Positions 1-8,622 of a DNA stretch of 64,000 nt are shown piece by piece. This stretch comes from Pseudooceanicola onchidii (GTDB lineage: Bacteria > Pseudomonadota > Alphaproteobacteria > Rhodobacterales > Rhodobacteraceae). The position numbers and the translations under genes were made by a program. Under the pieces are notes generated by a model, which was not told where the DNA came from, searched no databases, and saw nothing but the letters and a program-made list of their open reading frames with translations. The stretch lies in contig NZ_SPUW01000001.1 in assembly GCF_004959925.1 (NCBI RefSeq), forward strand, positions 1,364,001-1,428,000, in the 5' to 3' direction. How positions within the stretch are numbered: position 1 is the first letter of the stretch; the number at the start of each line of letters is the position of its first letter.

Positions 1-890
1 ATCTTGGCGGCCTGCGCCAGCGCCTGTTCGCTGCGGCCACCGGGAATGTAGTAGGCGGCGTATTCGATGGCGGAATAATTGGAGGGCGCGCGGTTCTCGG
101 ATTGCTCGATCGCGCGCAGCAGGAACAGGGCGATCTGGCCGTTCACCTCGATCGGGGCGCTGATCTGGCCGGGACGCAGCCCGAGGATGGCGCCGCGCAC
201 CTGCGGCGCGAGGTTGGAGGCAGGCACCCAGTTCACCCGGCCGCCCTGTGCCGCCGACGGCGCGGCAGAGCTTTCGCGCGCGGCACGGGCAAAGCCGTCC
301 GCGCTCATCCGGCGGATACGCTCGGCCTGGGCCAGGACCTCGTCCTTGTTGGCGGCGGTGAAGGGCAGGAAGACCTCGGACATCAGCACCTGCACGGTGG
401 CGCCGGACGCCCCGCCCGAAGAGATCGCGCGATCGATCTCCTGTTCCGAGACCTGGACGCGGGGGCCGAACTTGGCCTGCACGACCGACCGCCAGGCCAG
501 GCCGGCGCTGACGAAATCTCGGAAGGTTTCGGGGGCGACGCCGCCGCCCTGCAGGGCGGTCAGGAACTGGTCGGCGGACAGGTTCGCGCGGCCGGCGAAT
601 TCCTGCATGCCACCGATGATTTCCTCTTCCGAGGGGGCGATTCCCAGTTCACGCGCGGCCTGGCGGCGCAGGCGGTCGTCGATCAGCTGGTCCGCCGCGA
701 TCTCGCGCACGTCGCCGGGGGTGCGGAACAGCTGCAGCATCCGGATCCGCTGTGCCAGTTCGTACTGGGTGACGACCTGATCGTTCACCTTGATCGCCGG
801 TCCGAAGCCCTGCGCCTGTGCGGCGGTGGCCAGGCCGATCATCATCGCGGTCAGGGTCAGGCAGAGGCGGAAGAGGTTGCGCATTGTCAT
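1..890 (-). CDS. surA: SurA-type periplasmic chaperone / peptidyl-prolyl isomerase (3' end outside window)
   Basis: Read on the minus strand from an ATG at 888-890 (an in-frame ATG at 882-884 is an alternative), the product starts with a hydrophobic signal peptide ending near AQAQG. It continues with a SurA N-terminal region (INDQVVTQYEL-like segment, here KVNDQVVTQYEL) and a parvulin-like part containing GGRVNWVPASNL. SurA escorts outer-membrane proteins such as LptD through the periplasm. The gene follows lptD by 30 nt in the order lptF-lptG-lptD-surA, which is typical for alphaproteobacteria. The C-terminus is cut by the window edge. No strong ribosome binding site separates the two candidate starts. 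Confidence 0.88.
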   Translation of the reverse strand, partial: MTMRNLFRLCLTLTAMMIGLATAAQAQGFGPAIKVNDQVVTQYELAQRIRMLQLFRTPGDVREIAADQLIDDRLRRQAARELGIAPSEEEIIGGMQEFAGRANLSADQFLTALQGGGVAPETFRDFVSAGLAWRSVVQAKFGPRVQVSEQEIDRAISSGGASGATVQVLMSEVFLPFTAANKDEVLAQAERIRRMSADGFARAARESSAAPSAAQGGRVNWVPASNLAPQVRGAILGLRPGQISAPIEVNGQIALFLLRAIEQSENRAPSNYSAIEYAAYYIPGGRSEQALAQAAK

Positions 891-920
891 GTCCGTTTGT
901 CTACTCGTGTCACTTGGGTC

Positions 921-3050
921 TCAGCGGCATGTCCGGGCGACGGTCCCGCCCGAGGTCTGGGCAGAGAAGCCGCGCAGCCCGATCGTGAAGCTGAAGTCCG
1001 TGGCTGGCGTGACGATAGTGGAAGAGGTGAAGCGGCGCGAGGCCGAAAGCGCCACATCCACGCATTCATTGGAATAAACCAGCCCAAGCCCCGCCGAGAT
1101 CGGTTCGTCCGCGACGATGTCATAGCGCCCGAACAGCGACCCGCGCCAATTGGGGTTCAGATCGAAACTGGTGTCGAAGGCCCATTCCGATACCGAATTG
1201 GGGCGATCCTCGGCGGCATCGGCGGTCAGCCAGACATAGCTGGCCGACAGGTCATAACGCCCCGCCACCCACGACGCCTTGGCCTCGGCCTTGTTCACCG
1301 TGAACGAGGTATCGAACAGCCCCCGCGCCGTCACCGTCAGGCCCGACGCCGTACGCGCCTGGCCCGCGATCAGCAGGTCCGAGGTCGTGCCGCCAAGGCC
1401 CGAGGAATTGGTGAAGTTCAGATCCGGGGACGACCGCAGCACCGACCCGAAGGTCAGCCGTGCATCCCAGCCCGTCGGGTCGATCCGGGTCCAGTTCACC
1501 CCGACCGCTGCCCGCAGCCCGCGTTCGCGACGATCGGGTGCGGTGAAGCGCGACAGGCTCAGCAGGTTGCCTTCGTCAAACTCGATCCGGGTGCTTTCGT
1601 CGTTGGCCACGCGCAAGGCGCTGCCACCGGTCCAGGCGACCATGGCGACGGGTTCGATCACCTCGCTCACGCCGTCGCGGCCATGGCGGACCCAGGGCCA
1701 GCGCAGCGTCACAGCGACCGAGGGGCTGACCTGGCTGTCGCCCTGCGGCAGCGTGGCGTCCTGCGCGGTGCGGAAACTGTCGGCGTCGATCCCGATCATG
1801 CCCTGCGCGCGGATGCCCATGGGCAGGGTCCATGAATTGCGCAGGCTGGCCCCGACCGAAAGGCGGGTGACGTCGCGCCCGTCAGTGACGAGGTCGGCGT
1901 CCGGCCCGTCGGTGTTCCGGTCGGAATAGCGCAGGTGGCTGTGCTGATCGGCGGTCAGGCGCAGCTCGCCTCCGAAGCGGGGAAAGAGGCGGCGTTCATA
2001 GGACACATCCGTCAGGATCGACGGGATGGTCGCATTGTCTTCGGTGACGCGCAGCGAATGGATGTTGGCCAGCCCGATGGCCGCGTATTCGTCGCGTCGC
2101 ACCCGCGACACGATCACTTCGCTTTCCAGCCGGTCGGCATCGGAATAGCCGTAGTCGGTGACATAGGCATCGTCGCTGACGGCGGCGATCTTGAAGTCCA
2201 GCTGGAAGCCGCGCGGCAGGTCGAACTGCCCGGCCCCTTCGACATAGGCGCGGGTGATCGCGGGCTTGAGCTCATCCTTGGTCACGGCGCCGGAGAACTC
2301 GATCCGGCCGTTGGTATAGGCCTGCCGATAGCGCCATTCGAGCGTCTTGGTCTTGGAGGAGATATACGGCGTAAGTGTCAGGTCGCGATGATCGCCGATC
2401 TTGATGAAGTAGGGCACCTTGATGCCCGTCGCCAGCTGTGAATTCCGGCGTATCGACGGGATGAGGAACCCGGTCGCGCGGGTCTGGTTCGGGTCGGGCA
2501 GACGCAGGCGGGGCAGCCAGAAGATCCGCGCGCCCAGAACTTCCATCCGGGCGTCATCGAAATACAGCTGCATCTCTTCCTGGTCGTGGATGATACGCCG
2601 CGCCTTGATCTGCCACAGCGGCGGACGATTGCCGCAGACCTTGCACGACGACACGGTCGCGCGGGTCAGCTGCGAATAGCGCCCGTCCACCCGGTCAAGT
2701 CGTGCGGCGGCCAGTTGCAGCTGCTGGTTCAGCACCATGCGCGCGCCCCGGATCATGCCGTTGCGCAGGTCCCGATCCAGATCGGCGGCATCCGCGATGA
2801 TGACCTGGTCCGCGCCGCGCGTCAGCACGATCGGCCCTTCGATCAGCAGCTGTTCGCTGTCGCGGTCATAGCTGACCCGGCTGGCCCGCAGCCGCGCATC
2901 GCCCTGCAGCACCTCGACCGATCCTTCGGCGACGACGCGGGTCCGGCCCTGCAGGAACACGCGGTCGGCGACCAGCATGGCGGTGTCATCGTCCTGCGCC
3001 AGCGCCAGACGGGGCAGAAGGACCAGGCAGAGGATCACAAGCCAACGCAT
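921..3050 (-). CDS. lptD: LPS-assembly protein LptD
   Basis: A 709-residue protein that places lipopolysaccharide in the outer leaflet of the outer membrane. It has a cleavable signal (MRWLVILCLVLLPRLALAQ), an OstA-like N-terminal domain (VFLQGRTRVVAEGSVEVLQ) and a long beta-barrel. A CxxC pair (SSCKVC) follows the OstA domain and two further Cys lie near the C-terminus (SNECVD, ARTCR), the arrangement expected for LptD disulfides. The start at 3050 overlaps the lptG stop by one base (ATGA), so translation is probably coupled. Length is normal for alphaproteobacterial LptD. Confidence 0.93.
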   Translation of the reverse strand: MRWLVILCLVLLPRLALAQDDDTAMLVADRVFLQGRTRVVAEGSVEVLQGDARLRASRVSYDRDSEQLLIEGPIVLTRGADQVIIADAADLDRDLRNGMIRGARMVLNQQLQLAAARLDRVDGRYSQLTRATVSSCKVCGNRPPLWQIKARRIIHDQEEMQLYFDDARMEVLGARIFWLPRLRLPDPNQTRATGFLIPSIRRNSQLATGIKVPYFIKIGDHRDLTLTPYISSKTKTLEWRYRQAYTNGRIEFSGAVTKDELKPAITRAYVEGAGQFDLPRGFQLDFKIAAVSDDAYVTDYGYSDADRLESEVIVSRVRRDEYAAIGLANIHSLRVTEDNATIPSILTDVSYERRLFPRFGGELRLTADQHSHLRYSDRNTDGPDADLVTDGRDVTRLSVGASLRNSWTLPMGIRAQGMIGIDADSFRTAQDATLPQGDSQVSPSVAVTLRWPWVRHGRDGVSEVIEPVAMVAWTGGSALRVANDESTRIEFDEGNLLSLSRFTAPDRRERGLRAAVGVNWTRIDPTGWDARLTFGSVLRSSPDLNFTNSSGLGGTTSDLLIAGQARTASGLTVTARGLFDTSFTVNKAEAKASWVAGRYDLSASYVWLTADAAEDRPNSVSEWAFDTSFDLNPNWRGSLFGRYDIVADEPISAGLGLVYSNECVDVALSASRRFTSSTIVTPATDFSFTIGLRGFSAQTSGGTVARTCR

Positions 3051-4147
3051 CAGCCATCCTCCGCATGCAGCAACAGGCCGACGGCCAGCAGGACCGAGGC
3101 CACGGGCGGCGCCCAGGCGGCCAGGGCCACCGGGATCTGGCCGTTTTCGCCCAGGATCTGCACGAAGTTGCGCAGGTAATAGAGCGCAAAGCCCAGCATC
3201 ACCGCCGTCAGCACCGCGACGCCGGTATTGCCGAAGCGCACGTGCCGCATGGTGAAGGCCGCCGACACCAGAACCAGCGCAACAAGGAACAGCGGCCGGG
3301 CCAGTTCCATCTGGAACCAGACGGCATGGCGCCGGGCCGAGAACCCCGCCTCGGTCAGCAGCTGGATGTAGGTCGGCAGATCCCAGATCGGAATGGCCGA
3401 GGGTTCGCCGAAGGTGTCGCGAATGCGCGCCTCGGTCAGGGTCGAGGGCACTTCGATCCGTTCGTAATTCTCGATCCGGGCCTGCGGGTTCTGCCCCTGG
3501 TCCAACGGCCAGATCCGGGCGTCGCGCAGTTCCCACGCGCCATCGATCAGCCGCGCGCGGTCGGCTTCGATGCGTCGGGTCGGGCCGCCTTCGGGGGCGT
3601 ATTGCACCATGGTCACGTCATAAAGCTCTGTGGCCTGCGGATTGGACCGGGCCGCGCGGATCACCGTCTGCCCCTCGGCACCGCCCTGACGCAGCCAAAG
3701 CCCCTCGGCCGAGAGCGAGATCACGTCGCGCCCGCCGGCGCGATAGTCTTCCAGCAGGCTGGAATAGCGTTTCGAGGTCGAGGCGACGATCGGGTTGAAC
3801 ACCGCCACGGTCACCACGCCGATCATCAACGCCGTCACCGTCGGAGACACCAGCGCCCGCAGGGCGGACCGGCCGGCCGCGCGGATCACCACCATTTCGG
3901 ACGACCGGGCAAGGCCCAGAAACAGCGCGACCGTCGACAGGATCATCACAAGCGGCAGGATCGTGTAGATCCCCTGCGGCGCGTTGAGCAGCGCAAGCTC
4001 GGCCACCTGCGCGAAGGTGGCCGAGGTCGATGACAGGCGGCGCAGGTGTTCGACCAGATCGATCAGCATCGACATCAGCAGGAAGACCAGCAGAAGGCCG
4101 CCGAAGCTGCGCAGGAAGCGCCGCGCGAGGTAGAAGTTCAGGATCAT
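3050..4147 (-). CDS. lptG: LPS export ABC transporter permease LptG
   Basis: A 365-residue inner-membrane permease of the LptB2FG exporter. The N-terminus (ILNFYLARRFLRSFGG) enters directly into the first membrane helix. Six helices surround a periplasmic beta-jellyroll region (about residues 110-260), as in the YjgP/YjgQ family. The ATG at 4145-4147 overlaps the lptF stop in ATGA. The gene ends in a one-base overlap with lptD, so the three form one translationally coupled operon. LptF and LptG are paralogous; this copy is called LptG because it lies second and next to lptD. Confidence 0.92.
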   Translation of the reverse strand: MILNFYLARRFLRSFGGLLLVFLLMSMLIDLVEHLRRLSSTSATFAQVAELALLNAPQGIYTILPLVMILSTVALFLGLARSSEMVVIRAAGRSALRALVSPTVTALMIGVVTVAVFNPIVASTSKRYSSLLEDYRAGGRDVISLSAEGLWLRQGGAEGQTVIRAARSNPQATELYDVTMVQYAPEGGPTRRIEADRARLIDGAWELRDARIWPLDQGQNPQARIENYERIEVPSTLTEARIRDTFGEPSAIPIWDLPTYIQLLTEAGFSARRHAVWFQMELARPLFLVALVLVSAAFTMRHVRFGNTGVAVLTAVMLGFALYYLRNFVQILGENGQIPVALAAWAPPVASVLLAVGLLLHAEDG

Positions 4148-5277
4148 GCGGCGACCTCGACCCGGCGGGGGCGTCGGGATCGCGCAGTCCAGCCCAGCAT
4201 CAGCGCCCCGATCGCGAACCCGGCCAGCGGCGCGGCATAGGTCAGCGGCCAAAGCGCCGGATTGGCGCGCACGGGCGCAAAGCTGGCCCCTTCGATCCCC
4301 TTGATCACCAGCAGCAGCACGATGGCATAGACGATCTGCCGCCACACCCCGAAGCGCGAAAACCCGCCCGTCAGCAGCGCGGCAAAACCGATCAGCGCGG
4401 CGGCCATGCACATCAGTGGCTGTTCAAACCTCTCGTGTCGTTCCAGCACCAGGTCACCGCGAGACGATCCGGTCAGGGCCATCACGGCCTCTTCGCGGGT
4501 AAAAAGCTGCCACGTCGGCAGGTAGCGTACGTGCACGAAGGGCGTCTCGGCCTTTCCGAAAAGCCGCCCGATGTCATAGGTGAAATCCTGGAAATGCGTG
4601 GTGAACAGACGCTGGCTGTCGGACCGCAGGGTCTGCGCCAGCCCGTCCACCATCACCAGCTTGGCCCCGCTGTTTTCCGTCGCGCGATCGGCCACCAGGT
4701 ATGCGCGGGCGGCGGTGAAGGTCTGCGGTGCTTCGGCGTTGCGACGGTCGGACAGGAAGACATCCGTCAGCGTGCCGTCGGTTTCGATACTGCGGATATA
4801 GAAGGTCACACCGGCGGCGGGATGCAGGAAGGTGCCTTCGGTCAGAAGCCGGGCCGTGATGTTGCGTTCGAGGTCGTCCTGCCGGTTCTGCAGCTGCGTC
4901 ATCGACGCGGGCACCAGGAAATGGGTCACCAGCGACATGAAGAGCCCGACGAACAGCCCGAACCACAGCACCGGCCGCGCCAGCCGCCAGGGCGAAAACC
5001 CGGTGGCCTGCATCACGACCAGTTCGCTTTCCGAAGACAGCCGGTTGGTCACGTAGACCACGGCGGCAAAGCTGGCCATCGGCAGCACGATGCGGATCAC
5101 GTTCGGCAGGGTCAGCGCGGTGAATTCAAGGAAGACCCAGGCGGATTGCCCGTCGCCGATCAGGGTGTCGAAAAGCCTCACCGCCTGATTGATCCAGTAG
5201 ATCGACACCAGCACGAGCGAAAAGAATCCGAACAGCACCATGAATTGCGACAGGATGTATCTGTCGAAACGTGACAA
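4144..5277 (-). CDS. lptF: LPS export ABC transporter permease LptF
   Basis: A 377-residue YjgP/YjgQ-family permease, the first gene of the lptF-lptG-lptD-surA operon. It starts MSRFDRYILSQFMVLFGFF, has helices near residues 10-35, 55-80 and 95-120, a periplasmic jellyroll in the middle and three C-terminal helices. The family is known to accept LPS from LptB2 and pass it to LptC. The 170-bp gap before the divergent pepA must hold promoters for both directions; no convincing sigma-70 boxes were picked by eye. Confidence 0.92.
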   Translation of the reverse strand: MSRFDRYILSQFMVLFGFFSLVLVSIYWINQAVRLFDTLIGDGQSAWVFLEFTALTLPNVIRIVLPMASFAAVVYVTNRLSSESELVVMQATGFSPWRLARPVLWFGLFVGLFMSLVTHFLVPASMTQLQNRQDDLERNITARLLTEGTFLHPAAGVTFYIRSIETDGTLTDVFLSDRRNAEAPQTFTAARAYLVADRATENSGAKLVMVDGLAQTLRSDSQRLFTTHFQDFTYDIGRLFGKAETPFVHVRYLPTWQLFTREEAVMALTGSSRGDLVLERHERFEQPLMCMAAALIGFAALLTGGFSRFGVWRQIVYAIVLLLVIKGIEGASFAPVRANPALWPLTYAAPLAGFAIGALMLGWTARSRRPRRVEVAA

Positions 5278-5447
5278 GGTGGTCCCCCAAACTTCATCGC
5301 CCCGGCAGCGGGCTGGACCCGACCCTAGCGGATTCGACGGGGGGGGAAAACTGCTATCTGGCCAAACCGGCGCACGGGCGCTAGCCTGCCCGCCAACGCG
5401 GCGGCAATGCGCCTGCCGCCCTGCAAAATCCCATCCAGGAGAAGCCC

Positions 5448-6914
5448 TTGACCCAGACCGCCGCCGTGAGTTTCACCGACCATGACCTTGACGCGATTGC
5501 CGGCACCGAAGGGCGGCTGGCCCTGATCTTGAACGCCGACGGCACGCTGAGTCGCGCGGCGCGGCGGCTGAACCGGCTGACCCGTGGCGCGCTGGCCCGC
5601 CTGATCGAAAGCGAGGCTTTCACCAAGGCGGACCCCGGCACGGTCATCACGCTGAACTGGCCCACGGGGCTTGCCGCCGAGGCGCTGGATATCGTCATCC
5701 TGCCGCGCCGCCCCGAGATTGAAGATGTGCGCACCGCCGGCGCGGCCCTTGGCAAGGCGCTGAAGGACAAGACGCTTCTGATCCTCGGCCCGTCGCAGCG
5801 CCTGCCCGAGCTGATCGAGGCCGCGGTCCTGCGCGCCTATGAGTACAGCGATCAGAAGACCGAAAGCGGCAAGGTGCCCGGCACCATCACCGCGCAGGTC
5901 AGCGATCCGTCGGGCATGACCGACAAGATGGCCGATCTGCTGGCAGCGGCTCAGGGCGTCTTCTTCACGCGGGACCTGGTGAACGCCCCGGCCAATGTGC
6001 TGACGACGACGACCTTCGCCGACCAGCTGAAGGCGATGGAGCAGTACGGCCTGGAGGTCGAGGTGCTGGAAGAGGACCAGTTGGAAGAGCTGGGCATGGG
6101 CGCGCTGCTGGCGGTCGGGCAGGGGTCGGCCAGCCCCTCGAAGGTCGTGGTGATGCAGTGGAATGGCGGCGGGGACGAGCCGCCGCTGGCGCTGATCGGC
6201 AAGGGCGTGGTCTTCGACACCGGGGGGATTTCGCTGAAACCCGCCGGTGGCATGGAAGACATGACCATGGACATGGGTGGCGCGGGTACGGTGGCAGGCG
6301 CGATGCGTGCGCTGGCGCTGCGCAAGGCCAAGGCGAACGTGGTTGGACTGGTCGGTCTGGTCGAAAACATGCCCTCGGGGACGGCGATGCGCCCCGGCGA
6401 CGTGATCAAGTCGATGAAGGGCGACACCATCGAGGTCACGAACACCGACGCCGAAGGGCGGCTCGTGCTGTGTGACGTGATGTGGTACGCGCAGACCCGC
6501 TTCCAGCCCTCGGGCATGATCGATCTGGCGACGCTGACCGGCGCAATCATCATCGGGCTCGGCCACCACAATGCAGGCGTCTTTTCCAACAACGACGTCC
6601 TGTGCAACAGCCTGACAAAGGCGGCCAGCAGCGTGGGCGAAGGCGCCTGGCGCATGCCCCTGGGCAAGGCCTATGCCAAGCAGTTGAAGTCGCGCGTGGC
6701 CGACACCAACAACGTCGGCGGACGGCCCGCAGGGTCGATCACCGCAGCCGAATTCCTGCAGCGCTTTGTCAAGGACAACACCCCCTGGTGCCATATCGAC
6801 ATCGCCGGGACTGCCAGCGTGAAGGCGGAAACCACCTTTGCGCCGGCCGGGGCCACGGGCTGGGGCGTGCGCGCACTGGACCGATTGGTCCAGGAGAAGT
6901 TCGAAGGCCAGTGA
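5448..6914 (+). CDS. pepA: Leucyl aminopeptidase (cytosol aminopeptidase, M17)
   Basis: A 488-residue M17 metallopeptidase that removes N-terminal residues from peptides in the cytoplasm. The family signature NTDAEGRLVL is present in the C-terminal catalytic domain. The metal-binding segment GKGVVFDTGGISLKP and the MDMGGAGTV stretch match the M17 active site. The chosen start is TTG at 5448, preceded by CAGGAGAAG at good spacing; there is no in-frame ATG that would keep the N-terminal domain. Divergent from lptF and directly followed by holC (11-nt gap). Confidence 0.93.
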   Translation: MTQTAAVSFTDHDLDAIAGTEGRLALILNADGTLSRAARRLNRLTRGALARLIESEAFTKADPGTVITLNWPTGLAAEALDIVILPRRPEIEDVRTAGAALGKALKDKTLLILGPSQRLPELIEAAVLRAYEYSDQKTESGKVPGTITAQVSDPSGMTDKMADLLAAAQGVFFTRDLVNAPANVLTTTTFADQLKAMEQYGLEVEVLEEDQLEELGMGALLAVGQGSASPSKVVVMQWNGGGDEPPLALIGKGVVFDTGGISLKPAGGMEDMTMDMGGAGTVAGAMRALALRKAKANVVGLVGLVENMPSGTAMRPGDVIKSMKGDTIEVTNTDAEGRLVLCDVMWYAQTRFQPSGMIDLATLTGAIIIGLGHHNAGVFSNNDVLCNSLTKAASSVGEGAWRMPLGKAYAKQLKSRVADTNNVGGRPAGSITAAEFLQRFVKDNTPWCHIDIAGTASVKAETTFAPAGATGWGVRALDRLVQEKFEGQ

Positions 6915-6925
6915 AGGCAGGGAAT

Positions 6926-7390
6926 ATGGGCGAAGCCTACTTCTATCACCTGACCCACACCCCGCTTGAAGTGACCCTGCCCATGCTTCTGGGCAAGGCG
7001 CGCGGCGCGGGCTGGGCCATCGCGGTTCGGGGCACGTCGCCTGACCGCATGGACTGGCTTGACCAGAAGCTGTGGCTGGGCCCCGAGGATGCGTTCCTGC
7101 CGCATGGCCTTGCGGGGGGCGATCACGACGCGCTGCAACCTGTGCTACTGACGACCGGCGCGGCGGCGAACGATCCGGCCTGCCTGATGACCGTCGACGG
7201 GGCCGAGGTCACGGCAGAAGAGGTCAAGGCGCTGCAACGCACCTGCATCCTGTTCGACGGCACCGATCCGCAGGCCGTGCAACATGCGCGCGGCCAATGG
7301 AAATCACTGACCGACGCGGGATGCGGCGCAAAATACTGGTCCGAGGAAACCGGCAGCTGGCAGATGAAGGCCGAAAAGGCGGCCGTCTGA
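6926..7390 (+). CDS. holC: DNA polymerase III subunit chi
   Basis: A 154-residue protein starting MGEAYFYHLTHTPLE. The family pattern is visible: an N-terminal yFYHLT...LE...LPMLLGKA segment, a central LDQKLWLGPEDAFLPHGL stretch and a C-terminal LTDAGCGAKYWSEETGSWQMK. Chi links the clamp loader to single-strand binding protein in the replisome. It lies 11 nt after pepA on the same strand, a pairing common in Rhodobacterales. A perfect palindrome (CTTACG-G-CGTAAG) sits at 7391-7403, immediately behind the stop codon. Confidence 0.9.
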   Translation: MGEAYFYHLTHTPLEVTLPMLLGKARGAGWAIAVRGTSPDRMDWLDQKLWLGPEDAFLPHGLAGGDHDALQPVLLTTGAAANDPACLMTVDGAEVTAEEVKALQRTCILFDGTDPQAVQHARGQWKSLTDAGCGAKYWSEETGSWQMKAEKAAV

Positions 7391-7391
7391 C

Positions 7392-7970
7392 TTACGGCGT
7401 AAGAACCAGCGACCCGTCGCCGATCTCAAGCTTCGAAAAGCCTTGCAGATAGCGCATCCCGAGAAGGGACTGGCGCATCTCTCCGCCGTTGACCATGGCG
7501 CGCACGCCTTCAGACCGGACAGGACCAAGCGCCACGCTGTCCAGCACCACCGGGGCGATCCCGACCTCTCCGTTCGCCGACAGGGCGCGGCTGGAATAGA
7601 CCAGCCCGGCCGGGTCGATCCCGAGGGTCTGTGCGTCTTTCTTGGTCAGCACGATGTCGCTGGCCCCGGTATCGACCATGAACCGCAAGGGTTCGCCGTT
7701 CACTTCGAGCGTGAGGTAATAGTGGCCGTCCGGTGCACGCGGGACCGAGATCTCTCCGCCCTGCAGAACCGCCTGCGACGGCAGCATGGTCTGGCGGATG
7801 TCACCCCAAAGACCCACCACGGCGATCACGCCGACGAAGATCAGGACCCAGGCGGCAAAGTTCTGCGCCAGACGGCCCCAGTGCTTGCGGCCCTGCGTGA
7901 AAATCCAGCCGCCGACCGCGATCAGCAGCAGGACGAGATAGGCGAAATGCATGGTCGAATTGGTATCCAT
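7392..7970 (-). CDS. Retropepsin-like aspartic protease, clan AA (TIGR02281 type)
   Basis: A 192-residue membrane-anchored protein. Two predicted N-terminal membrane helices (AYLVLLLIAVGGWIF and FAAWVLIFVGVIAVVGL) are followed by a single retropepsin-like domain. The catalytic motif is FMVDTGASDIVLT, and the flap and second-half segments (YYLTLEVNGEPL, SVALGPVRSEGVRAMVN) are recognisable. The C-terminal LLGMRYLQGFSKLEIGDGSLVL is typical of this alphaproteobacterial family. The substrate is unknown; the domain should face the periplasm. Convergent with holC, with only one base between the stop codons. Confidence 0.85.
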   Translation of the reverse strand: MDTNSTMHFAYLVLLLIAVGGWIFTQGRKHWGRLAQNFAAWVLIFVGVIAVVGLWGDIRQTMLPSQAVLQGGEISVPRAPDGHYYLTLEVNGEPLRFMVDTGASDIVLTKKDAQTLGIDPAGLVYSSRALSANGEVGIAPVVLDSVALGPVRSEGVRAMVNGGEMRQSLLGMRYLQGFSKLEIGDGSLVLTP

Positions 7971-8001
7971 GGACTGGATATAGGCGCCCTGACCCGATGC
8001 G

Positions 8002-8622
8002 TCACCCGGCGAAACCGAAATCCTTAAGACCGTCCAGAACGAACTGCACCGACAGCGCCGCCAGAAGCATCCCCATCACCCGCGTGACCACGTTGATGCC
8101 GGTGCGCCCCAGCAGCCGTTCCAGCCACGTCGCGGTCAGGAAGAATCCGAAGACCACCAGAAGCACAAGCGCCGCGATCCCGGCGACGGACAGCGCGCCA
8201 AGGGCCCCGGGCCGCTGACCGGCCAGCAGGATCACGGTGGCAATCGCCCCCGGCCCGGCAATCAGCGGCATGGCCAGCGGGAAGACCGACGGATCGGGTT
8301 GGTCCTGCGGGTTCTCGGACTGATCCGAGCGCCGCTTGGTGCGCCGTTCAAACAGCATCTCGAGCGCGGTCAGGAACAGAAGGACACCGCCCGCGATCCG
8401 GAAGGCGGGCATGGTGATGCCGACGAACCCCATCACCGCCTCGCCGAAGAAGGCGAAGAGCGTCAGCAGGCCAAGCGCGATCAGCGACGACCGGATGGCC
8501 AGCGCGCGGCGGCGTTCCTGGCTGTCGCCCTGGGTGAGCGCGGTAAAGACCGGCGTCAGGCCGATCGGATCGATGATCACGAAAAGCGTGACAAAGGCGG
8601 TGATGTAGAAGGCGCTGTCCAT
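8002..8622 (-). CDS. MarC-family integral membrane protein
   Basis: A 206-residue polytopic protein (MDSAFYITAFVTLFVIIDPIGLTPVF). The FVIIDPIGLTPVF helix and the PLAMPLIAGPGAI segment are the two repeated signature regions of the MarC/UPF0056 family. Six membrane helices can be counted. The family was once linked to antibiotic resistance but its transported substrate is not established. The ATG at 8620-8622 overlaps the stop codon of the upstream ABC-F gene (ATGA), so it is probably translated from the same message. Confidence 0.88.
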   Translation of the reverse strand: MDSAFYITAFVTLFVIIDPIGLTPVFTALTQGDSQERRRALAIRSSLIALGLLTLFAFFGEAVMGFVGITMPAFRIAGGVLLFLTALEMLFERRTKRRSDQSENPQDQPDPSVFPLAMPLIAGPGAIATVILLAGQRPGALGALSVAGIAALVLLVVFGFFLTATWLERLLGRTGINVVTRVMGMLLAALSVQFVLDGLKDFGFAG